From: CAZIPN01 sp964541225
GTDB taxonomy: Bacteria > Actinomycetota > Coriobacteriia > Anaerosomatales > JAAXUF01
Length of the DNA: 64,000 nucleotides
Reading direction: 5' to 3'
Assembly (NCBI GenBank): GCA_964541225.1
Contig: CAZIPN010000003.1
Location: 1-64,000, forward strand
Shown: in pieces, positions 41,289 through 49,094 of the stretch
Numbering within the stretch: the stretch's first letter is position 1
Layout: every line of letters starts with the position of its first letter
Position numbers and translations under genes: made by a program
Notes under the pieces: model-generated
Databases searched by the model: none
Told to the model about the DNA's origin: nothing
Seen by the model: only the letters and a program-made list of their open reading frames with translations

Positions 41289-42962
41289 CTAGACCACCAC
41301 GCGAAGTATCTCTTCGATTGAGGTCAGGCCCATCTTCACCTTGGCGAATCCGTCGTCTCGCAGCGTGAGCATCCCTTCGTCAATCGCGGAGCGCGCCAAC
41401 ACGTCCGATGAAGCGTTCTCAACCGTAAGTCGCTCGAGGTTCTCCGACATCCGCATGACCTCGTGAATACCCATCCGGCCCTTGTAGCCGATGTCGTTGC
41501 ACTTCTTGCATCCGCGAGCTCGATAGAGCTTCGGTGGATTCCCTGGCTCGAAGGGGAAGCCTATGCGAGTCAGCACCGCCTCCTCGGGCGTGTACTGTTC
41601 CTTGCAATCGGGGCACAGGCGCCGAGCCAGTCTCTGAGCCATGACAAGCGTGATCGCGGACGCCGAAAGGAACGGCTCGATGCCCATCTCGGTGAGCCTC
41701 GTGATCGCCGAGGGCGCATCGTTGGTATGCAGCGTCGACAGCACGAGATGTCCGGTGAGCGCCGCCTCGATGGCGATCGTGCCAGTCTCCTTGTCGCGGA
41801 TCTCGCCGATCATCACCTTGTCCGGGTCCTGCCTCAGGATGGAACGCAGGGCAGACGCGAACGTGAGTCCGGCCTTCTCGTGAACTTGCACCTGAGACAG
41901 GCCCGCAAGCCTGTACTCAACCGGATCCTCGACAGTGATGAGGTTCGTCTTGGGATCGTTCGTTTCGTTGATCGCCGCATAGAGCGTGGTCGACTTACCC
42001 GAACCGGTTGGACCGGTGACCAAGATGGCGCCGTACGGAAGCGCGAGCGCTTCCAGCAGCATCCGCAGGTTGTACTCCAAGAAGCCCAGGTCTTTCAGCG
42101 ACATCATGATCGCGTCCCGGCGCAAGAGACGAAGCACAGCCATCTCGCCGTTCACTACGGGCAAGACCGCCACCCGGAAATCAACTGCTTTGCCGTCCAG
42201 TACCACGCCGAAACGACCGTCCTGCGGTATGCGCCGCTCGGCGATATCCATGCCGCAGCTGATCTTCAGGCGGCTCACCAGCTGTCGATGCAGCTTCTTC
42301 GGCAGTGTGTTGACTACCTGGCACACACCGTCAATCCGAAAGCGAATGCGCAAGTCACGCTCACCCGGCTCGATGTAGATGTCGCCCGCACCGCTGCGGA
42401 TCGCCTCGGTCACAATCTGGTTCATGAGCCGAACGACCACCGACTCGGCGCTTGCCTCCTCGGCTTCCTCCTCGGCCGCAACGCCAACCTGCTGTTCGAG
42501 GTCACCGACCATGTCGCCAACGTTTGTCTGCGAGGCGCTGAATCTCTCGATCGCCGAGAGTAGCTCGCTCTCCGCAGCAACGACCGGTCGAATCTCCCTG
42601 CCGGTGACGATGCGCACGTCATCGATCGCGAAGATATTGGCCGGGTCGGCCATGGCAATGATGAGTTCGTCGTCTTGCACCTTGATCGGCAGGACAGCGT
42701 AGCGGCGCATCAGATCCAACTTGAGCAGAAGCGCTGCGTTTGGATCGATCTCGTAGGCTCCGATGTCGACGTAGGGCAAGCCCATGGATTCAGCCACGGC
42801 CTTGGCGACGGTGACTTCGTCGGCGAAGCCGAGTTCGTCAAGAACGTGCGGAAGCGGACGACCGTCAGCGACTGCCACTGCCTCGGCAAGTTGCTTGTCA
42901 TCAATCAAGCCGGTGCCCACAAGGAGCCGGCCCAATCGCATGCTGTTGGCCGCTGCCGCCAT
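41289..42962 (-). CDS. T4P/T2SS-type ATPase, PilB paralogue (copy 2)
   Basis: 557 residues. Same core as copy 1: Walker A GPTGSGKSTTLYAA, VEDPVEYRLAG, Walker B VMIGEIRDKETG, LSTLHTNDAPS and Cys4 (CPDC, CKKC). The N-terminal MRLGRLLVGTGLIDDKQLAEA keeps half of the MshEN motif, but the second half is altered (LPHVLDELG instead of RLGxxL). The first 150 residues place it with PilB/GspE rather than the smaller PilT. Starts 3 nt after the aroE stop; read into the Roadblock gene after a 151-nt gap. May be an alternative extension motor. Confidence 0.93.
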   Translation of the reverse strand: MAAAANSMRLGRLLVGTGLIDDKQLAEAVAVADGRPLPHVLDELGFADEVTVAKAVAESMGLPYVDIGAYEIDPNAALLLKLDLMRRYAVLPIKVQDDELIIAMADPANIFAIDDVRIVTGREIRPVVAAESELLSAIERFSASQTNVGDMVGDLEQQVGVAAEEEAEEASAESVVVRLMNQIVTEAIRSGAGDIYIEPGERDLRIRFRIDGVCQVVNTLPKKLHRQLVSRLKISCGMDIAERRIPQDGRFGVVLDGKAVDFRVAVLPVVNGEMAVLRLLRRDAIMMSLKDLGFLEYNLRMLLEALALPYGAILVTGPTGSGKSTTLYAAINETNDPKTNLITVEDPVEYRLAGLSQVQVHEKAGLTFASALRSILRQDPDKVMIGEIRDKETGTIAIEAALTGHLVLSTLHTNDAPSAITRLTEMGIEPFLSASAITLVMAQRLARRLCPDCKEQYTPEEAVLTRIGFPFEPGNPPKLYRARGCKKCNDIGYKGRMGIHEVMRMSENLERLTVENASSDVLARSAIDEGMLTLRDDGFAKVKMGLTSIEEILRVVV

Positions 42963-42965
42963 GGG

Positions 42966-43865
42966 CTAGCCACTCACCTCCGAGCCATTGCGGACCGCGA
43001 GTTCGCGTTGGGCTGCGGCGCGCATGGTCTCTCGCGGGGTTCGCACTTGCGCATCGGCATTCCAAATGTCTACGGCGGTCGCGCCCTGTGCGACAAGCAT
43101 GCCGAGACCATCAAGAACGTGCGCGCCAGCTTCGCGACCGCCAGTGACGAGCCGCGTGGGAACGGCGGTGCCATATACCATGTCCAGCACTACCTGACCT
43201 TCCGTCAGCCATTCCACCGGCACGGGACTCTCTGCCTCGGGATTCATTCCGACCGGGGTGGCGTTGATGACGAGGTCGGCAGCGCCAACCACGTCTTCGG
43301 CTTCCTCCTGAGTGACGGCATCCAAGTCGATGCCTCCCGCCCGAGGAGCCATTCTGTCGAGAAGTTCTTCGGCACGTTCGAGGCTGCGGTTAACCACTGT
43401 GATCCTGGCGCATTTCGCCAGAATCAGCGCGACGAATGCGCCAGCTGCCGCCCCGCCTGCTCCTAGGAGCACCACCGACTTGCCGGAAGGATCGAAACTG
43501 GCATCAGTCGAGAGTGACTCGAGCAAACCTCGGCCATCCGTGTTGTAGCCGATCAGCCGCCCATCTGAGGTGCAGTGCACAGTGTTCACCGCCCCGGCCA
43601 TGCTTGCCGCCATGGCTACCTCATCACACAGTTCGAGGATCTCTTCCTTGTAGGGCATCGTGATGTTGAACCCCACGAATGGCAGCGAGCGTATCGCGGT
43701 GACAAGACTTCTCAGCCCGCCCTCGTCCTGCACGGCGAGGGGAACGTAGACCCAGTCCAGTCCCAGCTCCTGATAGACCGCGTTGTGCATCGCCGGTGAG
43801 AGTGAGTGATCGAGTGGCCACCCGATCACTCCCGCCAGTCTGGTCGTCCCCTGGATGCGAGTCAT
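42966..43865 (-). CDS. aroE: Shikimate dehydrogenase
   Basis: NADPH-dependent fourth shikimate step. 299 residues with GWPLDHSLSPAMHNA (substrate site), NITMPYKEEIL (catalytic Lys), VLLGAGGAAAGAF (Rossmann) and INATPVGMNPEAE. ATG at 43865 has GGGAGGAAGG. Completes dehydroquinate-to-chorismate genes in the window except aroA and the first step. Confidence 0.95.
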   Translation of the reverse strand: MTRIQGTTRLAGVIGWPLDHSLSPAMHNAVYQELGLDWVYVPLAVQDEGGLRSLVTAIRSLPFVGFNITMPYKEEILELCDEVAMAASMAGAVNTVHCTSDGRLIGYNTDGRGLLESLSTDASFDPSGKSVVLLGAGGAAAGAFVALILAKCARITVVNRSLERAEELLDRMAPRAGGIDLDAVTQEEAEDVVGAADLVINATPVGMNPEAESPVPVEWLTEGQVVLDMVYGTAVPTRLVTGGREAGAHVLDGLGMLVAQGATAVDIWNADAQVRTPRETMRAAAQRELAVRNGSEVSG

Positions 43866-43903
43866 GGAACCTTCCTCCCGTTCGCACAAGACGGCGGCGC
43901 CGC

Positions 43904-44425
43904 CTACGACTGAGGCTGCCTCCCCGCCAGAAGCATCCTTTCGATCCGCCGAAGCAGCAGAGTGTGCGGCAGATCGCTGTGGGACAGCGGCAGCACCATG
44001 ATCGTCATGATGCCTAGAAGCTTGCCACCGAGCACATCAGTAAACATCTGGTCGCCGACAATCGCCGAGCGACTGCGCGTGGATCCCACCAGCTTGATGG
44101 CCCGCAGGAACGCAACCGGCAATGGCTTCACGGCTCTAGACACAAGCGAGAATCCCAACTCATCGGCAATCCTCTTGACGCGCTCGTGCCAGTTGTTGGA
44201 CACGAGACATACGGTCATGCCCTTGTCGGCAAGCTGCGCGCACCACTGCGCGATCTCCTCGGGTACGACATTCGTATCACGAGGCACGAGCGTATTGTCG
44301 AGATCAACCAGGAGCGTGTCGATTCCACGTGCTCTCAGTTTGTCGACGCTGATTTCCCGAACGCTGCGCAGGTAGATATCAGGGCCGAATCCGTGGGTCT
44401 TGTTCGGTGATGGTTGCCTGGACAT
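43904..44425 (-). CDS. yqeG: YqeG family HAD-type phosphatase
   Basis: 173 residues. LLVDLDNTLVPRDT carries the DxDxT nucleophile motif, CLVSNNWHERV motif II and VGDQMFTDVLGG motif IV. The family includes mitochondrial and bacterial phosphatidylglycerophosphate phosphatases of the PGP subset, but the substrate is not certain here. In Firmicutes yqeG-yqeH-aroE are neighbours, consistent with the aroE adjacency. Confidence 0.92.
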   Translation of the reverse strand: MSRQPSPNKTHGFGPDIYLRSVREISVDKLRARGIDTLLVDLDNTLVPRDTNVVPEEIAQWCAQLADKGMTVCLVSNNWHERVKRIADELGFSLVSRAVKPLPVAFLRAIKLVGSTRSRSAIVGDQMFTDVLGGKLLGIMTIMVLPLSHSDLPHTLLLRRIERMLLAGRQPQS

Positions 44426-44431
44426 CCGCAG

Positions 44432-45157
44432 CTACTCGTTGTCGTTGCTGGTCGCGGATTGTTCCCACGCGTTGAGCAGGCCGAAGACGCCGCTCTTGCC
44501 GGACTGTGCCTCTGCCGAAACCCCGCCTCGGGCTTCCAGGTCCCTCTGCGCGGCGTTCAACGCTTGGGCCATCTGTTTGTCGCCAGCTATGATGAAAGCC
44601 GTGCGAAAGATGCCGTAGGACTCGTACTCGTCATCGACACTGGAGTACGTCATTCCTTTGCCGAGACCGATCTTCGTCTGCTTCAGCATCTCTGGCAGGT
44701 TGGCCTTCTTGTTCTGCATCATCAGTAGCTGTACGTAGTTTGCCCTCAGAAGCCCCGAAGTCGGGTTGTTGGCAATACCCTCCCGCGCCACCGCAAGTGC
44801 CGCGCTCTGTCTGCCTTTGAGCATCAGGACAAATGCAACGTAGTAGTACGGCTGCTCGAGCTGAGGGTTGAGCGCCTGGATCAACCGGAGCGAGTCAATT
44901 AGGTCGATCCGGTTCAGGATTTGGCTGGTCCCATATTGATGAAACTGGGGATCAAGCCGCTGGTAGATCAGACCCGCGAGCATCACCCGCACCCCACCGA
45001 GATACGCAAACCCTGCTTGACCGATCACCTTGCTCTGAGACGTCTGCGCCACCGGCGGTGCGGACGCGTTCGCAAGTGTCTGGGCACCGACAATGACCGC
45101 TAGCGCGAGAAGAGCCGCCAGCACAAGCGCAACATAGGGATGGCGCCCCGCAGTCAT
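44432..45157 (-). CDS. Membrane-anchored TPR-like helical protein of the ABC exporter operon
   Basis: 241 residues. N-terminal membrane helix (about 6-30), then helical pairs such as LIYQRLDPQFHQYG, PYYYVAFVLMLKGRQSAAL and LLRANYVQLLMMQNKKAN that look like degenerate tetratricopeptide repeats, projecting outside the cell. Start codon overlaps the permease stop by one base (TGATG) after a GGGAGGG. Function unknown; may be an accessory of the exporter. Confidence 0.7.
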   Translation of the reverse strand: MTAGRHPYVALVLAALLALAVIVGAQTLANASAPPVAQTSQSKVIGQAGFAYLGGVRVMLAGLIYQRLDPQFHQYGTSQILNRIDLIDSLRLIQALNPQLEQPYYYVAFVLMLKGRQSAALAVAREGIANNPTSGLLRANYVQLLMMQNKKANLPEMLKQTKIGLGKGMTYSSVDDEYESYGIFRTAFIIAGDKQMAQALNAAQRDLEARGGVSAEAQSGKSGVFGLLNAWEQSATSNDNE

Positions 45158-45891
45158 CACAGATCCCTCCCGGCAAACATGAGGGAACCGCCGAACATGA
45201 AGAGCGAAACCCACCCGCAGAAGGCGATCACCATTGCCACGAGGTAGACCCACGACACGCCGCCGCCAAGCGCAACCGGGTTTATGACGTTGAACACATC
45301 AAGTGACGGGAACCACGCCGGCGCGCGCTCCAACTCTGAGAGGTGTAGAAACGAGACGACCCCGTGCCCAACGAAGGCCAGAACCAGCCCACCCACGACC
45401 GATGTCACCGGCCCAAACAGAGTGCTCAGCATCACCGTAAACGCCATGATGATGCCGATCTCTAGCCAGACGGCAAACGTCGCCTCGAACAGCAAGAACA
45501 TCGGACGTGAGTAGGACACCCAACCAACTGCAATAGCGGCGACGGTGAACGCAACAAGGACCAGGCCGAGAACGACGAACATTCCCAGCCACGTCCCAAC
45601 CACGTACTGCCAGCGACGAACGTCACGGGCGACAACGTTGAACACCGTGCGTCGTTCGATCTCGACCGGAAGTCGTGTGGCAGCAAGCGCGAGCGCGACG
45701 ATCAAGGCCGCCACCCACATCAGAGCGATCGCGACCTGCCGGAAGACGCCGTCAACGATGCCCACCCCGTAGCTCGGCAAAGCCGGAATCGCAATCGACA
45801 TCAACGCCGCAAACACCACAACCGCCCACACGACCTTGCGCCTGATCGCATCCGTGATAACAGCTTGGGATATCGCGAACAACTTGTTCAC
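45157..45891 (-). CDS. ABC-2 type transporter permease
   Basis: 244 residues with six membrane helices and no ATP-binding motifs; layout of ABC-2 exporters (WAVVVFAALMSIAIPAL as helix 1). Coupled with the ATPase gene upstream (4-nt overlap). Substrate unknown. Confidence 0.88.
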   Translation of the reverse strand: MNKLFAISQAVITDAIRRKVVWAVVVFAALMSIAIPALPSYGVGIVDGVFRQVAIALMWVAALIVALALAATRLPVEIERRTVFNVVARDVRRWQYVVGTWLGMFVVLGLVLVAFTVAAIAVGWVSYSRPMFLLFEATFAVWLEIGIIMAFTVMLSTLFGPVTSVVGGLVLAFVGHGVVSFLHLSELERAPAWFPSLDVFNVINPVALGGGVSWVYLVAMVIAFCGWVSLFMFGGSLMFAGRDL

Positions 45892-46892
45892 TGAACTCCC
45901 TCCTCACCCTGCGAGTTGGATCCAGCATCGGCCCTGTGCGACTCAAGCAGAGCCGCGAAGTAGTCTTCTAGAGATGCGCGTTTCGGCTGAAGCTGCACGA
46001 TCTTCCATCCGCCGTTGTAGAGCGCTTCTACGGCGGTCCGGGCGTCCGCGTCCTGCACAGAGAAGACAACTGTGCTGCCAGTAGCCGCGAGATCAGACAT
46101 GACCGCAGAAACCGCCTGCGGCAGCTCGCCGTCACCAACGGCACGGATAGATGTCTGGCCTGAGACGTTGAGTAGGTCGTCAATGTGCCCTCGAGCCGCG
46201 ACGCGACCCAGATGAAGGATCGTGACCTCGTCAGAGACCGTCTCGACCTCCGACAGTTGGTGGGACGAAAGCAAGACCGTCTTGCCCTCGTCCTTCAGAC
46301 TCAGCATGAGGTTTCGCACATCGCGCTGGCCGACTGGATCCAATCCGGACGCAGGCTCATCGAGAACGAGAACTTCCGGAGAGCCGAGCAACGCCTGCGC
46401 GAGTCCGAGACGCTGAAGCATGCCCCGAGAGAACTTCGACAGCAGAGCCTTCTCGGATCCCTCGAGACCGACGCGAGAAAGCAATGAAGCAGCCTGCTCG
46501 GCAATGTCTGACGCCGAGAGACCCGTCAACTTGCCATACAGAGTCATCGCTTCCAGAGCCGTCAGCTGCTGCGGAAAATAGGGCTGCTCGGGAAGGAACC
46601 CCACTCGGGCGCGAGCTCCTGGCTTGCGGGCATCCATCCCTAGAAGTTCGAAACGCCCACCCGTGGGTCTCACGAGTCCAAGCAGCATCTTGAGAGTAGT
46701 CGTCTTGCCGGCGCCGTTCGGACCGAGGAGCCCATGAATTGCGCCACGGGAGACCGAGACGGATACGTCAGCTACGGCATCTCGTCGATTGCCGCTTGCT
46801 CGTCCGTAGATCTTGCGCGCGTGCTCGATCAGGATGGCGGGTGCGCCATCAGTCGGTGCGTCGTGCTTCTCTAGAGTCACCGCAACGTTCAT
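45888..46892 (-). CDS. ABC transporter ATP-binding protein
   Basis: 334 residues. Walker A GLLGPNGAGKTTTLKML, Q-loop LPEQPYFPQQLT, signature FSRGMLQRLGLAQALLG, Walker B VLVLDEPASGLDP and the H-loop SSHQLSE, followed by a C-terminal extension of about 100 residues as in the ABC-2/NosF-like group. ATG at 46892 follows GAGAAGGAAGG. Confidence 0.94.
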   Translation of the reverse strand: MNVAVTLEKHDAPTDGAPAILIEHARKIYGRASGNRRDAVADVSVSVSRGAIHGLLGPNGAGKTTTLKMLLGLVRPTGGRFELLGMDARKPGARARVGFLPEQPYFPQQLTALEAMTLYGKLTGLSASDIAEQAASLLSRVGLEGSEKALLSKFSRGMLQRLGLAQALLGSPEVLVLDEPASGLDPVGQRDVRNLMLSLKDEGKTVLLSSHQLSEVETVSDEVTILHLGRVAARGHIDDLLNVSGQTSIRAVGDGELPQAVSAVMSDLAATGSTVVFSVQDADARTAVEALYNGGWKIVQLQPKRASLEDYFAALLESHRADAGSNSQGEEGVQ

Positions 46893-46966
46893 GGGTCCTT
46901 CCTTCTCCTCTTCGACAATCGAGCCGGCCTGCCCCTCGTGAAGCGGCCACGCTGAGTGCTTTGGCA

Positions 46967-47401
46967 CTAGTCCTCGCCTCTTGAGGCACTGCATTTGGCG
47001 CACAGTCCGAAGATCTCGACGGAATGGGCTATGGCCGAGTAGCCCCGAGCGGCGGCTTCGCGTTCCACCAATCGATCAAGCTCACCGTCAGCAATCTCCA
47101 GGGCGGCTCCACATTGAGTGCACACCAGGTGGTGGTGGGCTGTCTGGCTGCACAGACGGTAGGCCGTCTGCCGGTCCATGGTCTGGACCGAGTGAATCGT
47201 GCCCTCGTCGGCAAGCCTTTGGAGGCTGCGATACACCGTCGTCAGCCCAATGCGAACGCCGCTGCCCATAAGTTCCGAGTGGATCTGTTGAGCGGTGCGG
47301 AATCGCCTCGTCGATCTCAGCACCGCCAAGACCGCACTCTGTTGTGCCGTTCGGCGACCAGAACTGCTTCCATTCCGGCCGCCGACAAGTGACTTCGCCA
47401 C
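46967..47401 (-). CDS. Fur-family transcriptional regulator (Fur/Zur/PerR type)
   Basis: 144 residues. Winged helix with RFRTAQQIHSELMGSG and TTVYRSLQRLADEG, dimer domain with HHHLVCTQCGAALE and a second CAKC pair: both structural zinc CxxC pairs are present. HHHLVC is more like Zur than PerR, but the metal cannot be decided. GTG at 47401, 8 nt after GAGG, gives a normal start; a TTG at 47458 opens the frame further. A candidate operator lies at 47493-47512. Confidence 0.88.
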   Translation of the reverse strand: MAKSLVGGRNGSSSGRRTAQQSAVLAVLRSTRRFRTAQQIHSELMGSGVRIGLTTVYRSLQRLADEGTIHSVQTMDRQTAYRLCSQTAHHHLVCTQCGAALEIADGELDRLVEREAAARGYSAIAHSVEIFGLCAKCSASRGED

Positions 47402-47492
47402 GTTGCCGCCTCTTGTCGATTCCAGCCCCACTGCTACGCGGCTGGGCAAATCATTCAACTTCAGGAGGAGATATCGGCACGTATCGAAGAAA

Positions 47493-47512
47493 TGATAACC
47501 GTTTTCGTTGTC
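47493..47512. promoter_or_regulatory. Candidate Fur/Zur box upstream of the fur-family gene
   Basis: TGATAAC-C-GTTTTCG at 47493-47507 forms a 7-1-7 inverted repeat with five of seven matches, the layout of Fur/Zur boxes; the flanking GTTGTC also pairs with GATAAC. It is about 90 nt upstream of the GTG. Consistent with autoregulation. Confidence 0.4.
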
Positions 47513-47577
47513 CCGAAAGGGAAGGTATGCACTCTTCCCCCCGACCAGCCTCAGACGAGCCTCGTCGGAGAAGTCAA

Positions 47578-48654
47578 CTACTGACCAAACACCTGGTGGT
47601 ATTTCTTGACCGCCGCGAGAAAGTCCTTGTACGTGGTCGTGAACGTCTGCGAACCGTCCTTGCCGGTCAACACGTAGTAGAGATAGGCCGTCTGTGCTGG
47701 CGCGGCGGCACCTCGGATCGCCTCGATTCCCGGGCTGCAGATGGGTCCGGGCGGCAGTCCCGCTTGACGATACGTGTTGTATGGGCTCTCGATAGAGAGG
47801 TCCGCATTCGTGAGTTTGGTGGTTCCCTCCGGCGCGACGTAGAAGACGGTGGAGTCGAGCTGCAGACGCATTCGATCGTGCAAGCGATTGTAGATCACGG
47901 ACGCCACCAGCGGATACTCGCGCGAGAGTTTCGTCTCCCGCTGAAGGATCGAACCGATCGTCACGACGTCATTGAGCGTCAGGTTTTTCGACTTCGCGTA
48001 CGAGAGATCCAGGCCAGCGGTGGCAGAGTCGAATTTGTCCAGCATCATTTCGACGATAGCTGCGGGCTTCGTGCCCTTCTTCACCCGATATGTCGCCGGA
48101 TACAGATAGCCCTCAAGCGACCCACCTGCGGCACCGGCAAGATACGGATGCTTGGCAACGAACTGCGATGCACCCGACATCACAAGCGAGGTCATCTCGT
48201 CCTCGGAGACTCCCGCCCGCTTGGCGAAACGCGTCGCGATCTGCTGAGCGGTGAATCCCTCCGGAATTGGGACATCGTAGAACGTGACCTGGGGCCCGGC
48301 GGCGAGGCGCTTGAGCACCAGGTCATCCGGCATGCCCGTGGCCAGGAGATACGTCCCTGAACGCAGAGCAGTCTTCGCCATCTTCGCCCTGATCTCAAAC
48401 ATCAAGGAATTCTTGATGACACCATAGCTTGAGAGCATTCGGCCAATCTGCTCCGTGCCGGCCCCCTGCGGTATCCGGACTTCCACCTGGCGACCCTCGG
48501 CGACAGGATGTTCCGTGCGCGTCAGAAGCCACCACGCAACCGCCGAGCCCACCACAAGCACGGCGGCGACCACCATGACCGCCACGATGCCACCCCTGCT
48601 AGCGCCCCGCGCCTTCTTCTGTGGGGGGCTCGTCATCGTCGGCTGTTCGGACAT
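47578..48654 (-). CDS. mltG: Endolytic transglycosylase MltG (YceG-like)
   Basis: Membrane-bound lytic transglycosylase that cuts nascent peptidoglycan glycans. 358 residues: membrane helix (about 22-45), LysM-like region (about 57-130), catalytic domain with LEGYLYPATY (catalytic Glu) and IGSILQRETKLSREYPLVA. Follows ruvX directly, as in Gram-positive and actinobacterial genomes. Confidence 0.94.
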   Translation of the reverse strand: MSEQPTMTSPPQKKARGASRGGIVAVMVVAAVLVVGSAVAWWLLTRTEHPVAEGRQVEVRIPQGAGTEQIGRMLSSYGVIKNSLMFEIRAKMAKTALRSGTYLLATGMPDDLVLKRLAAGPQVTFYDVPIPEGFTAQQIATRFAKRAGVSEDEMTSLVMSGASQFVAKHPYLAGAAGGSLEGYLYPATYRVKKGTKPAAIVEMMLDKFDSATAGLDLSYAKSKNLTLNDVVTIGSILQRETKLSREYPLVASVIYNRLHDRMRLQLDSTVFYVAPEGTTKLTNADLSIESPYNTYRQAGLPPGPICSPGIEAIRGAAAPAQTAYLYYVLTGKDGSQTFTTTYKDFLAAVKKYHQVFGQ

Positions 48655-49089
48655 CTAGCGTTCTCCGCTCTGCTCGCCCTCTCGGTGAGCGTCGAGGTAA
48701 CTCTGAAGGAAGATCGACGCGGCCATCTTGTCTAGGCGCCCGCGCGCGTGGCGAGAAGTCACGCCGGCAGCTTCCATTGTCCTGTGAGCTTCCGCCGACG
48801 AGAGACGCTCGTCCACGAACTCAAACGGAACGCGCAAGAACCCTGCCAGCCGCGCTGCCACCGAACGCACTCTTGTCGCTTGCGGACCTTCGCTTCCGTC
48901 CATGGACAACGGTAGACCCACAACCACTCTGTCAGCCTGGTACTCCTCGGCAAGTCCGACCAAATCAGCCCCGTCCTTCAAGACGCGACTAGCATCGAGA
49001 ACCGTGAGTGGAGATGCCACTGTACCGGAGGGGTCTGACACCGCCACTCCGATACGCTTCTCTCCGATATCGAGCGCTAGCACGCGCAC
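48655..49089 (-). CDS. ruvX: RuvX/YqgF family Holliday junction resolvase
   Basis: 144 residues of the RNase H-like YqgF family: ALDIGEKRIGVAVSDP with the first Asp, VVGLPLSMDGSEG and VDERLSSAEA with the Glu. In other bacteria it acts in Holliday junction resolution and in pre-16S rRNA end processing. Stop and mltG start are 1 nt apart. Located between alaS and mltG, the standard order. Confidence 0.93.
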   Translation of the reverse strand: MRVLALDIGEKRIGVAVSDPSGTVASPLTVLDASRVLKDGADLVGLAEEYQADRVVVGLPLSMDGSEGPQATRVRSVAARLAGFLRVPFEFVDERLSSAEAHRTMEAAGVTSRHARGRLDKMAASIFLQSYLDAHREGEQSGER

Positions 49090-49094
49090 CGCGC

